Positions 54,238 to 64,000 of a DNA stretch of 64,000 nucleotides are shown in pieces. The position numbers and the translations under genes are program-made. This DNA is from Deltaproteobacteria bacterium Ga0077539 (GTDB lineage: Bacteria > Myxococcota_A > Polyangia > Polyangiales > Ga0077539): assembly GCA_001465015.1 (NCBI GenBank), contig LNEO01000123.1, positions 124,001-188,000 of the forward strand, given 5' to 3'. Below the pieces are notes generated by a model. It was given only the letters and a program-made list of their open reading frames with translations, ran no database searches and had not been told where the DNA came from. The first letter of the stretch is position 1, and each line of letters starts with the position of its first letter.

Positions 54238-54801
54238 ATGATTTCAAGTCTCTCGTCGCGTTCGCTCCTCGCCCTCGCCTCGCTCGCCGCGCTCGTGGCG
54301 GGCTGCGGCCCCGACTGCACGAAGTACACAGGCGACCTGACGCTGGTGCTCGGCTCAGGAAACGCCTCGAATCCATCGCAGTTCGCGGCGCTGACCGACG
54401 GCGCGTCCGTCGAGCTCGCTCGCGGCAATCAGGGAGGCCAGCACGTGTGGCTCCTCGTGTACGCGGGCAACGCCTGCCCGTCGCCGCCCCGCGTTCGCGC
54501 GGTGGTCCGCGGGGTCGACGGGACCAACCTCGGCTTCGCGTTGAGCGAGGGAATTCCCTGGGTTCCCGCGCCGGACAACCAGCTCGCGACCGAGCCGCTC
54601 GCGATCCCCGTTCAGCGCGACAACATCTGCCGAATCATCTACCAGGGCGCGACGCTCGAGGTCACCGTGACCGACGGCTCGGGACGTATGGCGCAGCGCT
54701 CGGTGCGCATCCACGGCGCGACGTTCGCCGGGTTCGTCCCCGAGCGCGACTGCGTCGCGACCTTTCCCGACGGCGGCGCGACGGACGCCGCGCGGGACTG
54801 A
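54238..54801 (+). CDS. Small lipoprotein, second of a QGxQH pair
   Basis: 187 residues from ATG 54238. The lipobox is LVAGC (Cys23). It is paralogous to the preceding lipoprotein: TLVLGSGNASNPSQ matches the upstream SLVVGTGRDG, and GASVELARGNQGGQHVWLLV matches GDELYVIPGEQGLQHLLVGF. It has later Cys residues (NACPSPPR, NICRIIY, ERDCVATF) and an Asp/Ala tail. It lies 11 bases after the previous gene, so the three genes from 52432 form an operon. A shared ligand or structural role is inferred from the conserved strand and His. Confidence 0.7.
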   Translation: MISSLSSRSLLALASLAALVAGCGPDCTKYTGDLTLVLGSGNASNPSQFAALTDGASVELARGNQGGQHVWLLVYAGNACPSPPRVRAVVRGVDGTNLGFALSEGIPWVPAPDNQLATEPLAIPVQRDNICRIIYQGATLEVTVTDGSGRMAQRSVRIHGATFAGFVPERDCVATFPDGGATDAARD

Positions 54802-54809
54802 GCGATCGA

Positions 54810-55558
54810 TCAGCTGCGGCCGAGCGCTTGATTGATGCGCGCTGGGTCGAAGCCCACCATCAGCCGCCCACGAATCGAGATGATCGGAATCGAGCCGGTC
54901 GGCACGCCCTGCTCTCTCGCGCGCGAGCTCAGCTCCTGCGCTGCGCTCGGCTCGCGCTCGATGTCGTGCTCGACGAAGGGAATCCCCTGCGAGCGCATCC
55001 ACGCCTTGGCTTGATTGCAGGCGCCGCACCACGAAGCGCCGTACAACACGATCTCGGGCGTCGCGTTGGCGGGCTGCCCATTGTTGCCTGTGGCGCTCGC
55101 TTGCTGCGTGCGCGCCGCGAGCGACGGGTCGAGCTCTGCCGCGAACGCTTCGCTCGAAACCGCGCGGACCCCATAGCGACCGTCCGCGTTGAGCTGACGC
55201 AGGTCCGCGACGTAGACCCAGCCCGGCGCGCGAAGCTCGGGTCGAATGGGATCGACCCGCACCCGCCCGCGACTGGCCTCGGGGACTTCGCTCGGCCGCG
55301 TCACAGCGTGCGCGTTGCCGACGTTGTCGAACCAGAAGAGCGTTACGTCGGCGCTGTCCGCGGTGAGCACGAAAGGAATCGCCGGAGCCGCCGCGGCCTG
55401 CGCTGCGTTTTCGCTGGCAGGCGCTGCGTTCACGCTCGCGCTCGACCGACGACAACCAGCCAGCGGCGCGCCGAGCGCCGCCACAGCGAGACATGCGCCG
55501 CAGATCGCCATCCGCGCGAGCCGTTTAGCAAACTTCGAAACAACAGGCTTCTCAAGGC

Positions 55559-55562
<4 letters not shown>
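54810..55562 (-). CDS. Lipoprotein with glutaredoxin-like domain
   Basis: 250 residues from GTG 55562, whose first bases overlap the ABC-F stop (GTGA) and which has GAGGAG eight bases upstream. The lipobox is PLAGC (about residue 37). An Ala-rich linker, a beta domain (about 60-130: DVTLFWFDNVGNAHAV, WVYVADLRQLN), then a glutaredoxin/thioredoxin-fold domain (about 165-250) with WCGAC and a cis-Pro-like GSIPIISI. It acts outside the cytosol, probably as a membrane-anchored thiol-disulfide protein. Translational coupling with an ABC-F gene is unusual. Confidence 0.88.
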
Positions 55563-57490
<1,928 letters not shown>

Positions 57491-57523
57491 GACAGCAGCA
57501 GCGTCGCTCTGTGACCCATGAAT

Positions 57524-58132
57524 TCAATTGCTGCGCGGGCGCTCGAAGGACAGCCCGAACCGTCGCGCGGCGATCGCGTACAAATCGTGGCATCGGTTGC
57601 GCGTCGCGCTCACGCGCTCGCGTTGCTCGTCGGCCTCGCGCAGAAGCGTCGAGGCGCGCGCCGCTTCGATGGCGTTGACCTCGCTCTGCGGGCGCATCCC
57701 GCCGTCCGCTTGCACGAGGATCGCGCGCACGGCGTCGAGCTTCTCGGCGGTCAGCAAGAGACCGCGGTACGTGCTGACGCAGGCGTCCTTGAGGTCGCGC
57801 GCGCCCGCGCTCTGCACTGCGAGCGACTCGAGCACCTCCACGGCGTTGACGTGCGCGCGTCCCTCGGGCGCGGCGATGATGCGCGAGACGGACTCGGTGA
57901 CACGGCGAAGCTCAGCAGCGTCGGTCGTCGTGGGGTCGAACGGTCCGCCGCGGTCTTGCGGCCGCTCGTCCTGCTTCTTCACGACGTAGCCGATCACGAC
58001 GAGCATGAGCACCACGAAGACGCCCGCGGCGAAGCGCTGCCATCGACCGGGGTCTCGCTTTCGACGGGGCGGCTCGTCGTCCGTCGGTGGTTCGGGGGAG
58101 GCGCGCCGCGGCTTGTCCGAAACTTCGCTCAC
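57524..58132 (-). CDS. Single-pass membrane protein of unknown function
   Basis: 202 residues. A charged proline-rich N-terminus (about 1-32: PPTDDEPPRRKRDPGRW) and a transmembrane helix (about 33-50) precede a helical, Arg/Glu/Ala-rich extracytoplasmic domain with two Cys (DACVSTY, NRCHDLY). No family is assigned. It is between the ABC-F gene (33 bases) and the carboxylase gene (33 bases) on the same strand, so perhaps co-transcribed. Function cannot be inferred. Confidence 0.6.
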   Translation of the reverse strand: MSEVSDKPRRASPEPPTDDEPPRRKRDPGRWQRFAAGVFVVLMLVVIGYVVKKQDERPQDRGGPFDPTTTDAAELRRVTESVSRIIAAPEGRAHVNAVEVLESLAVQSAGARDLKDACVSTYRGLLLTAEKLDAVRAILVQADGGMRPQSEVNAIEAARASTLLREADEQRERVSATRNRCHDLYAIAARRFGLSFERPRSN

Positions 58133-58165
58133 GAATGACTCGATTGTACGCGATTGGCTCAGCGC

Positions 58166-59698
58166 TCAAACCGGCGGAACGATGTGCTTCTTCGCGGGTC
58201 TCGCCTCGCGCTTGCGCTTGGTGCGCTTGAATCGGATCACGATTTCTCCGCGCAGAGACTCCCATTGCACGACGGCGTCGACGACCAGCTCTGCGGCGAG
58301 CTTCAGCAGATCGATGTCCGAGCGGTACTCGTCGCGGAGCTTCTGCACGAACGCGTCGCGCTGCGGCCCCTCGGGCACCTCTTGGATCTTGTTGAAGTAG
58401 ACGGCGTTGACCGCGGCGTTGGGGCCCATCACCGCGATGGAAGCAGTCGGCAACGCGATGCACGCGTCGGGCTCGAACGCCGGCCCGCACATCGCGTACA
58501 GCCCCGCGCCGTACGCCTTGCGGACGATCACGCTCAGCTTCGGAACGGTCGCTTCGCTCACAGCGGCGATCATCTTGGCGCCTGCGCGGATGATCCCTTG
58601 TTGCTCGACCTTGGAGCCGATCATGAAGCCCGGGACGTCCGCGAGATACAGCAGCGGAATGTTGAACGCGTCGCAGAGCCAGATGAACCGGGCGGCCTTG
58701 TCGGCGCTGTCGACGAACAAGACGCCGCCCTTGTAGTACGGGTTGTTGGCGACGATGCCGACGGCCATTCCGTCGATGCGCGCGAAGCCCGTGAGAATCT
58801 CCTGGGCGAAGAGCTTCTTCACCTCGAGCCAGCTGCCCTGGTCGATGAGCTCCTCGATGAGCGCGATCATCTTGAAGGGCTTGTTCTCGTCGACGGGAAC
58901 GAGCTGCTCGAACGTCTTTCCGCTCTGCTTGGGGGCGACCGCGGCGACGTCGGGCGTCGGGTCTTCGAAGCTCGTGGGCATGTACGCGAGGTAGCGCTTG
59001 CACCACGCGATGGCCTCGTCCTCGCTCTTGGCGAGCACGTCGCCGCAGCCAGAGACGGAGCAGTGCATCTTGGCGCCGCCCATCTCTTCGAGCGTGACCT
59101 TCTCGTTGATCACCATCTCGGCCATGCGCGGCGAGCCGAGGTACATCGACGCGTTGCCCTCGACCATCACGACCACGTCGCAAAACGCAGGGATGTACGC
59201 GCCGCCCGCGGCGCTCGGTCCGAAGAGCAGGCACACCTGCGGCAGCTGCCCGCTCATCGCGACCTGGTTGTAGAAGATCCTGCCCGCGCCGCGCCGGCCC
59301 GGAAACATCTCGATCTGGTCGGTGATGCGCGCCCCGGCCGAGTCGACGAGGTACAGCATCGGACAGCGCTGCTCCTTCGCGATCTCTTGGATCCGAAGGA
59401 TCTTCTCGACCGTCCTTGCGCCCCACGAGCCGGCCTTCACGGTCGAGTCGTTGGCCATGATGGCGACGGGACGACCGTCGATCGTCGCAGTGCCCGTGAC
59501 GACGCCGTCCGCGGGGAGCTCGGGATCGGAGTTGTTTGCGAGCGCCGCCTCTTCGACGAACGAACCGGCGTCGATCAGACGCGCGATTCGCTCGCGGCAG
59601 AAGAGCTTGCCGGTCTCGGCGTTCTTGGCGTGGTACTTGGGGTGCCCGCCCTTTTCGACTCGGGCGAGCGTCTCTTCGACGCGCTTGGCGGTGCTCAT
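58166..59698 (-). CDS. Acyl-CoA carboxylase carboxyltransferase beta subunit (PccB/MccB-like)
   Basis: 510 residues from ATG 59698; the longer frame was trimmed because it runs into the divergent gene. It has the N-terminal CT domain (DSAGARITDQIEMFPG, GPSAAGGAYIPAF) and C-terminal CT domain (DVPGFMIGSKVEQQGIIRAG, KAYGAGLYAM) in full family length. It transfers carboxylate from biotin to propionyl-, methylcrotonyl- or geranyl-CoA-like substrates as a hexamer with a biotinylated alpha subunit, which is not in the window. Nearby enoyl-CoA hydratase suggests branched-chain or odd-chain acyl-CoA breakdown. The C-terminus is Lys/Arg-rich. Confidence 0.95.
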   Translation of the reverse strand: MSTAKRVEETLARVEKGGHPKYHAKNAETGKLFCRERIARLIDAGSFVEEAALANNSDPELPADGVVTGTATIDGRPVAIMANDSTVKAGSWGARTVEKILRIQEIAKEQRCPMLYLVDSAGARITDQIEMFPGRRGAGRIFYNQVAMSGQLPQVCLLFGPSAAGGAYIPAFCDVVVMVEGNASMYLGSPRMAEMVINEKVTLEEMGGAKMHCSVSGCGDVLAKSEDEAIAWCKRYLAYMPTSFEDPTPDVAAVAPKQSGKTFEQLVPVDENKPFKMIALIEELIDQGSWLEVKKLFAQEILTGFARIDGMAVGIVANNPYYKGGVLFVDSADKAARFIWLCDAFNIPLLYLADVPGFMIGSKVEQQGIIRAGAKMIAAVSEATVPKLSVIVRKAYGAGLYAMCGPAFEPDACIALPTASIAVMGPNAAVNAVYFNKIQEVPEGPQRDAFVQKLRDEYRSDIDLLKLAAELVVDAVVQWESLRGEIVIRFKRTKRKREARPAKKHIVPPV

Positions 59699-59827
59699 TG
59701 GCGCCCGTTCGCTACCACGAACGCGGCGGTCCGTGAATGGTCGCGACGGGCACCCCGTTGGATGCCGCTCATTGACGCGCTCGAGCGGGCGGCCGAAGCT
59801 CCCTGCTCCATGACTCGGGGACACGCG

Positions 59828-61003
59828 ATGGTCGACTCGTTTGCACGCTTCGACACCCGGTTGGGTCCGTGCGCGCTCGCGTGGAACGAGCGCGGGATCA
59901 CCGCTGTTCTCCTGCCCGACAAGAGCCCCGCCGCCCTCGTGCGACGGGTGCGCGAACGGCGAGAGGGCGCCGTCGAACGAGCCCCGGACGCGCGGGCGAC
60001 CGCGGCGATCGACGCGATGCGCGCTCTCATCGACCATGGCGCTGGGGACCTTTCGGGCATCGCCCTGGATCTGCGCGGCGTGCCGCCCTTTCACCAGCGG
60101 GTGTACGACGCGGCGCGCGCGATCGCGCCGGGAGAAACGCTCACGTACGGAGCGCTCGCCGAGAAGCTCGAGCGCAAGGGAGCGTCGCGCGCCGTCGGGC
60201 AAGCGATGCAGAAGAACCCGTTTCCCATCGTCGTTCCGTGCCACCGCGTGCTCGCGGCGGACCGAAAGCTCGGCGGGTTCTCGGCAGAGGGCGGCGTCGT
60301 CACCAAGCTCCGGATGCTGGTGCGCGAGCGCGACGCGATGCTCGCGCGAAAGTCACCCGTCGAGCTGGGGTACGACCCGAAGGCCGCAATCGAGCACCTG
60401 AAATCAAGTGACCGCAAGCTTCGCTCGCTGATCGAGCGCGTCGGGCCGTTCGCGCTGCGCCTCGATCCGACGCCCACCGTGTTCGCCGCGGTGGCGCAGG
60501 CGATCGCGTACCAGCAGCTCACGGGGCGCGCGGCAGAGACGATCTTCACGCGGGTGTGCGCGCTGTTTCCGTTCGACGTCGAGGGGCCCTCACCGGCGCT
60601 GGTCGCGCGCACCAGCGACGACAAGCTTCGCGCGGCAGGGCTCTCGACGGCGAAGACCGCGGCCATCAAGGACCTCGCGAAAAAGTGCGTCGAAGGCAGC
60701 GTCCCGTCGCTGAGCGTCCTTTCGAAATTGTCCGACGACGAGGTGATCGAGCGGCTCACCGCGGTGCGCGGCGTCGGCCGCTGGACCGTGGAGATGCTGC
60801 TCGTGTTTCGCCTCGGTCGCGGCGACGTGCTTCCGGTCGACGACTACGGCGTCAAGAAGGGCTTCGCGCGCACGTTCGGCGGAGAGCTGCCCTCGAAGGC
60901 CGTGATGATCGAGCGCGCAACCCGGTGGGCGCCCTATCGCAGCGTCGCGAGCTGGTATCTCTGGCGCGCCAACGAGCTCGACGACGCTGCGCCCGCGGTG
61001 TGA
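59828..61003 (+). CDS. Fusion of O6-alkylguanine-DNA alkyltransferase and AlkA-like glycosylase
   Basis: 391 residues from ATG 59828; ATGs at 59762 and 59810 are alternatives. The N-terminal part is an Ogt/MGMT domain with PCHRV active site (Cys near residue 138) and the preceding FHQRVYDAARAIAPGET DNA-binding region. The C-terminal part (about 205-391) is a helix-hairpin-helix glycosylase: AYQQLTGRAAETIF, LTAVRGVGRWTVEML and the catalytic Asp in LPVDDYGV. Repair of methylated bases by both direct reversal and excision in one protein is plausible. It lacks the Ada-type methylphosphotriester domain. It is divergent from the carboxylase. Confidence 0.93.
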   Translation: MVDSFARFDTRLGPCALAWNERGITAVLLPDKSPAALVRRVRERREGAVERAPDARATAAIDAMRALIDHGAGDLSGIALDLRGVPPFHQRVYDAARAIAPGETLTYGALAEKLERKGASRAVGQAMQKNPFPIVVPCHRVLAADRKLGGFSAEGGVVTKLRMLVRERDAMLARKSPVELGYDPKAAIEHLKSSDRKLRSLIERVGPFALRLDPTPTVFAAVAQAIAYQQLTGRAAETIFTRVCALFPFDVEGPSPALVARTSDDKLRAAGLSTAKTAAIKDLAKKCVEGSVPSLSVLSKLSDDEVIERLTAVRGVGRWTVEMLLVFRLGRGDVLPVDDYGVKKGFARTFGGELPSKAVMIERATRWAPYRSVASWYLWRANELDDAAPAV

Positions 61004-61022
61004 GGCGAGAGGGCGCTGCGGA

Positions 61023-61811
61023 TCACTCGCCCTTGTAGCTGGGCTTGCGCTTCTCGGCGAAGGCCGCGAGCGCCTCGCGACGGTCCGCGCTCACGAGCGT
61101 GCGCTCGTAGCAGAGCTGCTCGAGGTCGAGCCCTGCCTCGAAATCTCGCTCGAATCCCAGGTCGATCGCCTCCATCGCCGCGGCGAGCGCGATGGGCGCT
61201 CCGTTGGCGAGCGGAGCGGCGAACTCCTTGGCTGCGTCGAGCACGGGCTGCCCTTCGCGCGCCACCGCCGTCACGAGGCCGAGCGAGAGCGCCTCTTGCG
61301 CGGTGCACTTGCGCGCCATGAGGATCAGCTCTTTGGCGCGGCCTGCGCCCACGAGGCGCGAGAGCCGCTGCGTGCCCCCTGCCCCGGGGATGATCGCGAG
61401 CGACGTCTCGGGCAACCCCACCACTGCGGTGGGCGCGCACACGCGGAGGTCGCACGAGAGCGCCACTTCGAAGCCGCCCCCGAGCGCGACGCCGTTGATC
61501 GCCGCGACGACGGGCTTGGGGCAACGATCGATGGCGCCGAACGAGTCTCGGTAGAGGCGCAGCAGCAGTCGAACGTCGTTCTCCGTCATTCCCTGGCGCT
61601 CTTTGAGGTCAGCGCCCGCGCAAAACGCCTTGTCGCCCGCGCCCGTGAGGATCACGACGCGCGCGGATTTGTCCTCGGCGAGCGCGCGAAACGCCGCGCC
61701 GATCTCCTGCAACAAGACGCGCGAGAGCGCGTTCATGCGGTCCGGGCGGTTGAGCGTGACGACGCGAAACGGTCCGTCTTCCTGAACGGTGAGTGCTGTG
61801 TACTGAGTCAT
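61023..61811 (-). CDS. Enoyl-CoA hydratase/isomerase family protein
   Basis: 262 residues, typical crotonase length. Oxyanion-hole segments are GDKAFCAGADLKE (about 60-72) and INGVALGGGFEVAL (about 105-118). Catalytic Glu candidates are in GGGFEVAL and LPETSLAIIPGAGGT. The C-terminus has CYERTLVSADRREALAAF. It would hydrate 2-enoyl-CoA in fatty-acid or branched-chain amino-acid breakdown, or be a methylglutaconyl-CoA hydratase given the nearby carboxylase. The exact substrate is not readable from the sequence. It lies 60 bases downstream of the TetR gene on the same strand. Confidence 0.93.
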   Translation of the reverse strand: MTQYTALTVQEDGPFRVVTLNRPDRMNALSRVLLQEIGAAFRALAEDKSARVVILTGAGDKAFCAGADLKERQGMTENDVRLLLRLYRDSFGAIDRCPKPVVAAINGVALGGGFEVALSCDLRVCAPTAVVGLPETSLAIIPGAGGTQRLSRLVGAGRAKELILMARKCTAQEALSLGLVTAVAREGQPVLDAAKEFAAPLANGAPIALAAAMEAIDLGFERDFEAGLDLEQLCYERTLVSADRREALAAFAEKRKPSYKGE

Positions 61812-61871
61812 GGCTTTGTTCGGGCGCGGACAGTACCGCGAATGGCGGCGCCCGACGCGGCGGGCGATCCA

Positions 61872-62585
61872 TCACTCGGTCGATGCGCGATCCGAGGCTC
61901 GAACGCCGTCGAGGATGATCGTGATCAGCTCCATGGCCACCGACGGGTCTCGCAACGACTGGTCCCCTGCCAGCGCCATCGACGCCAGGTGCTCGGCGGC
62001 GCCGACGACCACCGCCGCGCTCACCCGCGAATCTCCTGGCCGCGTGAGCCCTCGTTGGCACGCGAAGCTCGCGAGCTCGAGGGCGCCCGAGTCCACGAAA
62101 CGCGCGAGGTCCGCGATCGGAGCGCGGGGTCCCTCGCCCGGCGCCCTGCGCTCTTGCAGATACAATCGAACCACCGCCCCGTGCTCGAAGATCACGCCCG
62201 CGAGCTCGGCCGCGAACAACCCGTACGCGGCGGCGAGCGACTCGGCCGCGCGGGCGTCGCTCAACGCGGATTTGCAGCGGTCGAAGGACTCTCGCAACGG
62301 CCGCTCGAGCGGCGCCACGATCGCGCGCACCAGGTCCTCTTTGTCTCGGAAGTATCGGTAGAACGAGCCCTTCGCGACGCCCGCCTTCGAGACGATGTCG
62401 TCGATCGTCACCGCTTCGACGCCGCGCGTGAGCATCAACGAGAGGGCAGAGCTCGCGAGGGTCGCGGCTCGGGCCTTTCGATTCGCGTCGCGCTTTCCGC
62501 CCTCGGGTCCGGGGCGCTCTGTCGGCAGCACCGACGGCGCGGCTTCGACCTGCACGCGGGGGCGCCTTGACTTTCGACTCTGCAT
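61872..62585 (-). CDS. TetR-family transcriptional regulator
   Basis: 237 residues. After a Pro/Arg-rich leader of about 35 residues comes the HTH (about 42-85: MLTRGVEAVTIDDIVSKAGV then KGSFYRYFRDKEDLV). The C-terminal ligand domain is helical. It lies upstream of the enoyl-CoA hydratase gene on the same strand and faces the histidine-box hydroxylase gene. A perfect palindrome 12 bases upstream of its start is the likely operator. The acyl-CoA or fatty-acid neighbourhood suggests sensing of a lipid-like ligand (inference). Confidence 0.92.
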   Translation of the reverse strand: MQSRKSRRPRVQVEAAPSVLPTERPGPEGGKRDANRKARAATLASSALSLMLTRGVEAVTIDDIVSKAGVAKGSFYRYFRDKEDLVRAIVAPLERPLRESFDRCKSALSDARAAESLAAAYGLFAAELAGVIFEHGAVVRLYLQERRAPGEGPRAPIADLARFVDSGALELASFACQRGLTRPGDSRVSAAVVVGAAEHLASMALAGDQSLRDPSVAMELITIILDGVRASDRASTE

Positions 62586-62597
62586 CGGTTGATATTA

Positions 62598-62611
62598 TGA
62601 CTGTTCAGTCA
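62598..62611. promoter_or_regulatory. Perfect TetR operator palindrome
   Basis: TGACTG-TT-CAGTCA lies between the divergent TetR and hydroxylase genes. This TGACTGNNCAGTCA-type site is typical of TetR regulators of lipid metabolism. It would allow control of both genes. Confidence 0.7.
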
Positions 62612-62703
62612 CGATTTCGAAAGACCGGTTCGGCTGCCGCTGCGACGGCAACTTCGACAACCACCCGCCGAGCGGTCGTTCGGCGGGCATCCTGGAGCGA
62701 GCG

Positions 62704-63285
62704 ATGATCGGATTTCCTCTGGCGCTTCTCTATTCGAACGCGGGCGAGTGGTTCATCCACAAGTACATCCTCCACGGGCTCGGCAAGAAGCGCCGCTCGT
62801 TTTGGAACTTTCACTGGCACGAGCATCACTCGGTCGTGCGCAAGAGCAAGGGCCTCGACGAGGCGTACCTCGCGCCCTTGTCGCCGACGCTCAACGCCAA
62901 GACCAAAGAGGTTCTGGGCGTGCTCGCCACCGCCGTCGTGCACGCGCCGCTGCTCCCCGTCGCGCCGTTCTTCACGCTCGGGGTCTGGTACTCGGCCGCG
63001 AACTACTACTACGTGCATCGCAAGTCGCACCTCGATCCCGAGTGGGCGCGCAAGGTCGTGCCCTGGCACGTCGATCATCACCTCGGCCCGGATCAGGACA
63101 AAAACTGGTGCGTCACCAAGCCCTGGTTCGACTGGGTCATGGGCACGCGCGTCCCCTACGTTGGCACCGTAAAAGAAGCGGCGGACATCGCGAAGACCCA
63201 CGCGGCGCCCGCGGTTCCTCCGCCGACGAGCTCGACCGATAGCGCTGCGGCCGATGGCCGCTTCGGCGACGCTGTCCCAGCGTGA
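62704..63285 (+). CDS. Fatty-acid hydroxylase/sterol desaturase-superfamily membrane protein
   Basis: 193 residues; GGAG precedes the ATG. All histidine boxes of the diiron membrane hydroxylases are present: H19-x4-H24 (HKYILH), H37/H39/H41/H42 (HWHEHH), H105-x3-H109 (HRKSH) and H122-x2-H125-H126 (HVDHH). Hydrophobic stretches lie between boxes (about 70-100). The reaction would be oxygen-dependent hydroxylation or desaturation of a lipid. It is small for the family and has a disordered tail (about 160-193). The TetR operator lies 93 bases upstream, so ligand-responsive control is likely. Confidence 0.88.
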   Translation: MIGFPLALLYSNAGEWFIHKYILHGLGKKRRSFWNFHWHEHHSVVRKSKGLDEAYLAPLSPTLNAKTKEVLGVLATAVVHAPLLPVAPFFTLGVWYSAANYYYVHRKSHLDPEWARKVVPWHVDHHLGPDQDKNWCVTKPWFDWVMGTRVPYVGTVKEAADIAKTHAAPAVPPPTSSTDSAAADGRFGDAVPA

Positions 63286-63306
63286 TCCCCGCGCAAGCGC
63301 CTCGAC

Positions 63307-63318
63307 AGAGAGAGAGAG
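63307..63318 (+). repeat. AG dinucleotide tract in leader of dehydrogenase gene
   Basis: Six AG units inside a 48-base region bounded by CCCGCG (63288-63293) and CGCGGG (63330-63335), which could pair and hide the start codon at 63338. It may serve as an unusual purine-rich ribosome site. Confidence 0.3.
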
Positions 63319-63337
63319 TTCTCTATTCTCGCGGGCC

Positions 63338-64000
63338 GTGAGCACACAGAGCAGCTTCACCGCTGAGTCGGTCCAGTCACTCTCGGGCCGGCGGTTCATC
63401 GTCACCGGCGCAAACAGTGGAATCGGCCTCGACGCCGCGCGCATCTTCGCCAGCAAGGGCGCGCACGTCATCCTGGCCGTTCGCAGCACAGACAAGGGCG
63501 CCCGCGCCAGGGAGCAGATCCTCGCGCAACACCCAGACGCTGAGGTGCACGTGCGCGCGCTCGACCTGGCGAGCCTCGCGTCCATCAAGCGCTTCGTGGA
63601 CGAGTACCTCGAGAGCTCGCGCACGCTCGATGTCCTCGTCAACAACGCTGGCGTGATGGCGCTGCCTCGCACGCTCACGGCGGACGGCTTCGAGATGCAG
63701 CTCGGAACCAACCACCTCGGTCACTTCGCGCTCACCGCGCGGCTGTTTCCGGCGCTCGTCGCTGGCAACAAGCCGCGCGTCGTGACGGTCAGCTCGCTCG
63801 CGCACGTGCAAGGTCGCGTCAACCTCGACGATCTGCACGGCGAGAAGAGCTACCGCAAGTGGGGCGCGTATATGCAAAGCAAGCTCGCCAATTTGTTCTT
63901 CGCGTTCGAGCTCGACCGCCGCGCGCGCGCCGCGTCCATCCCGGTGATGTCACTCGCGTGTCACCCTGGTTATTCAGCGACAAACCTTCAGTTCGTCGGA
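63338..64000 (+). CDS. Short-chain dehydrogenase/reductase, partial
   Basis: The first 221 residues are present from GTG 63338; the rest lies beyond the right edge. NAD(P) site TGANSGIG (about 25-32), then NNAG (about 99), the catalytic Ser in TVSSLAH and YMQSK (Tyr-x-x-x-Lys). The family resembles retinol dehydrogenase/WW-oxidoreductase-type SDRs (NHLGHFALT, CHPGYSATNL). It lies 52 bases after the hydroxylase gene and may be in its operon, pointing to a lipid or alcohol substrate (inference). No strong SD; a GA tract and inverted repeat precede it. Confidence 0.9.
   Translation, partial: MSTQSSFTAESVQSLSGRRFIVTGANSGIGLDAARIFASKGAHVILAVRSTDKGARAREQILAQHPDAEVHVRALDLASLASIKRFVDEYLESSRTLDVLVNNAGVMALPRTLTADGFEMQLGTNHLGHFALTARLFPALVAGNKPRVVTVSSLAHVQGRVNLDDLHGEKSYRKWGAYMQSKLANLFFAFELDRRARAASIPVMSLACHPGYSATNLQFVG

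Overview
The window is about 68-70% GC, gene dense and protein-rich in secreted and lipid-anchored products. The gene content fits a large-genome member of the Myxococcota (delta-proteobacterial myxobacteria, most like the Polyangiales/Sandaracinaceae side). Pointers are an IgGFc-binding-domain lipoprotein, an IPT/TIG lipoprotein, thrombospondin type 3 (TSP3) repeats on an outer-membrane barrel, many uncharacterised lipoproteins, giant TPR/HEAT proteins, FHA and PilZ signalling proteins and an NtrC-type regulator. This assignment is inference from gene families; no rRNA or tRNA lies in the window. No IS element, prophage, CRISPR array or origin was seen, and no stretch above 300 bases lacks a gene.

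Layout. 1-10.2 kb: the 5' part of a type III export-gate gene (SctV/FlhA family) runs off the left edge. Divergent from it is a four-gene translationally coupled run: giant TPR protein, HEAT protein, PQQ-propeller/HEAT lipoprotein and a fumarylacetoacetate-hydrolase-family enzyme. 10.2-13.3 kb: small helical protein, divergent universal stress proteins, orphan sigma-54 response regulator, small membrane protein. 13.3-17.5 kb: secreted HEVGH protein, two tandem duplicated cysteine-motif membrane proteins, and rnpB (RNase P RNA). 17.5-26.1 kb: LysR regulator divergent from a ferritin-like protein, a 5'-nucleotidase-like protein fused to an outer-membrane barrel, then two large surface lipoproteins. 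26.1-36.5 kb: thioredoxin-rhodanese fusion, double-length UvrA with four ATPase modules, TPR protein, PilZ protein, NHL-type lipoprotein.

36.5-42.9 kb: a tight minus-strand operon in the order C2-PDZ lipoprotein, outer-membrane barrel with TSP3 repeats, MCE (MlaD-like) protein, LolD-type ATPase, FtsX/MacB-type permease. This looks like a complete trans-envelope transport machine with an unusual MCE plus MacB-type pairing, and I rank it as the most interesting system here. 43-50.7 kb: lipoprotein, alpha/beta hydrolase, short PilZ protein, Pro/Ala-rich membrane protein, a pair of FHA proteins, NifU-like protein, secreted protein. 50.9-55.6 kb: DsbD-like thiol reductase, a copper type II monooxygenase-like lipoprotein whose expected CuM methionine is replaced by histidine, two paralogous small lipoproteins, and a glutaredoxin-like lipoprotein translationally coupled to an ABC-F ATPase. 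57.5-64 kb: acyl-CoA carboxylase beta chain, alkylation-repair fusion (Ogt plus AlkA-like glycosylase), enoyl-CoA hydratase, TetR regulator with a perfect operator palindrome facing a histidine-box hydroxylase, and a short-chain dehydrogenase that runs off the right edge.

Many very long antisense open frames exist because of the strong third-position GC bias; they were rejected. Several starts were moved from the longest open frame to internal ATG/GTG/TTG codons on the evidence of Shine-Dalgarno (SD) sequences, signal peptides or family length.
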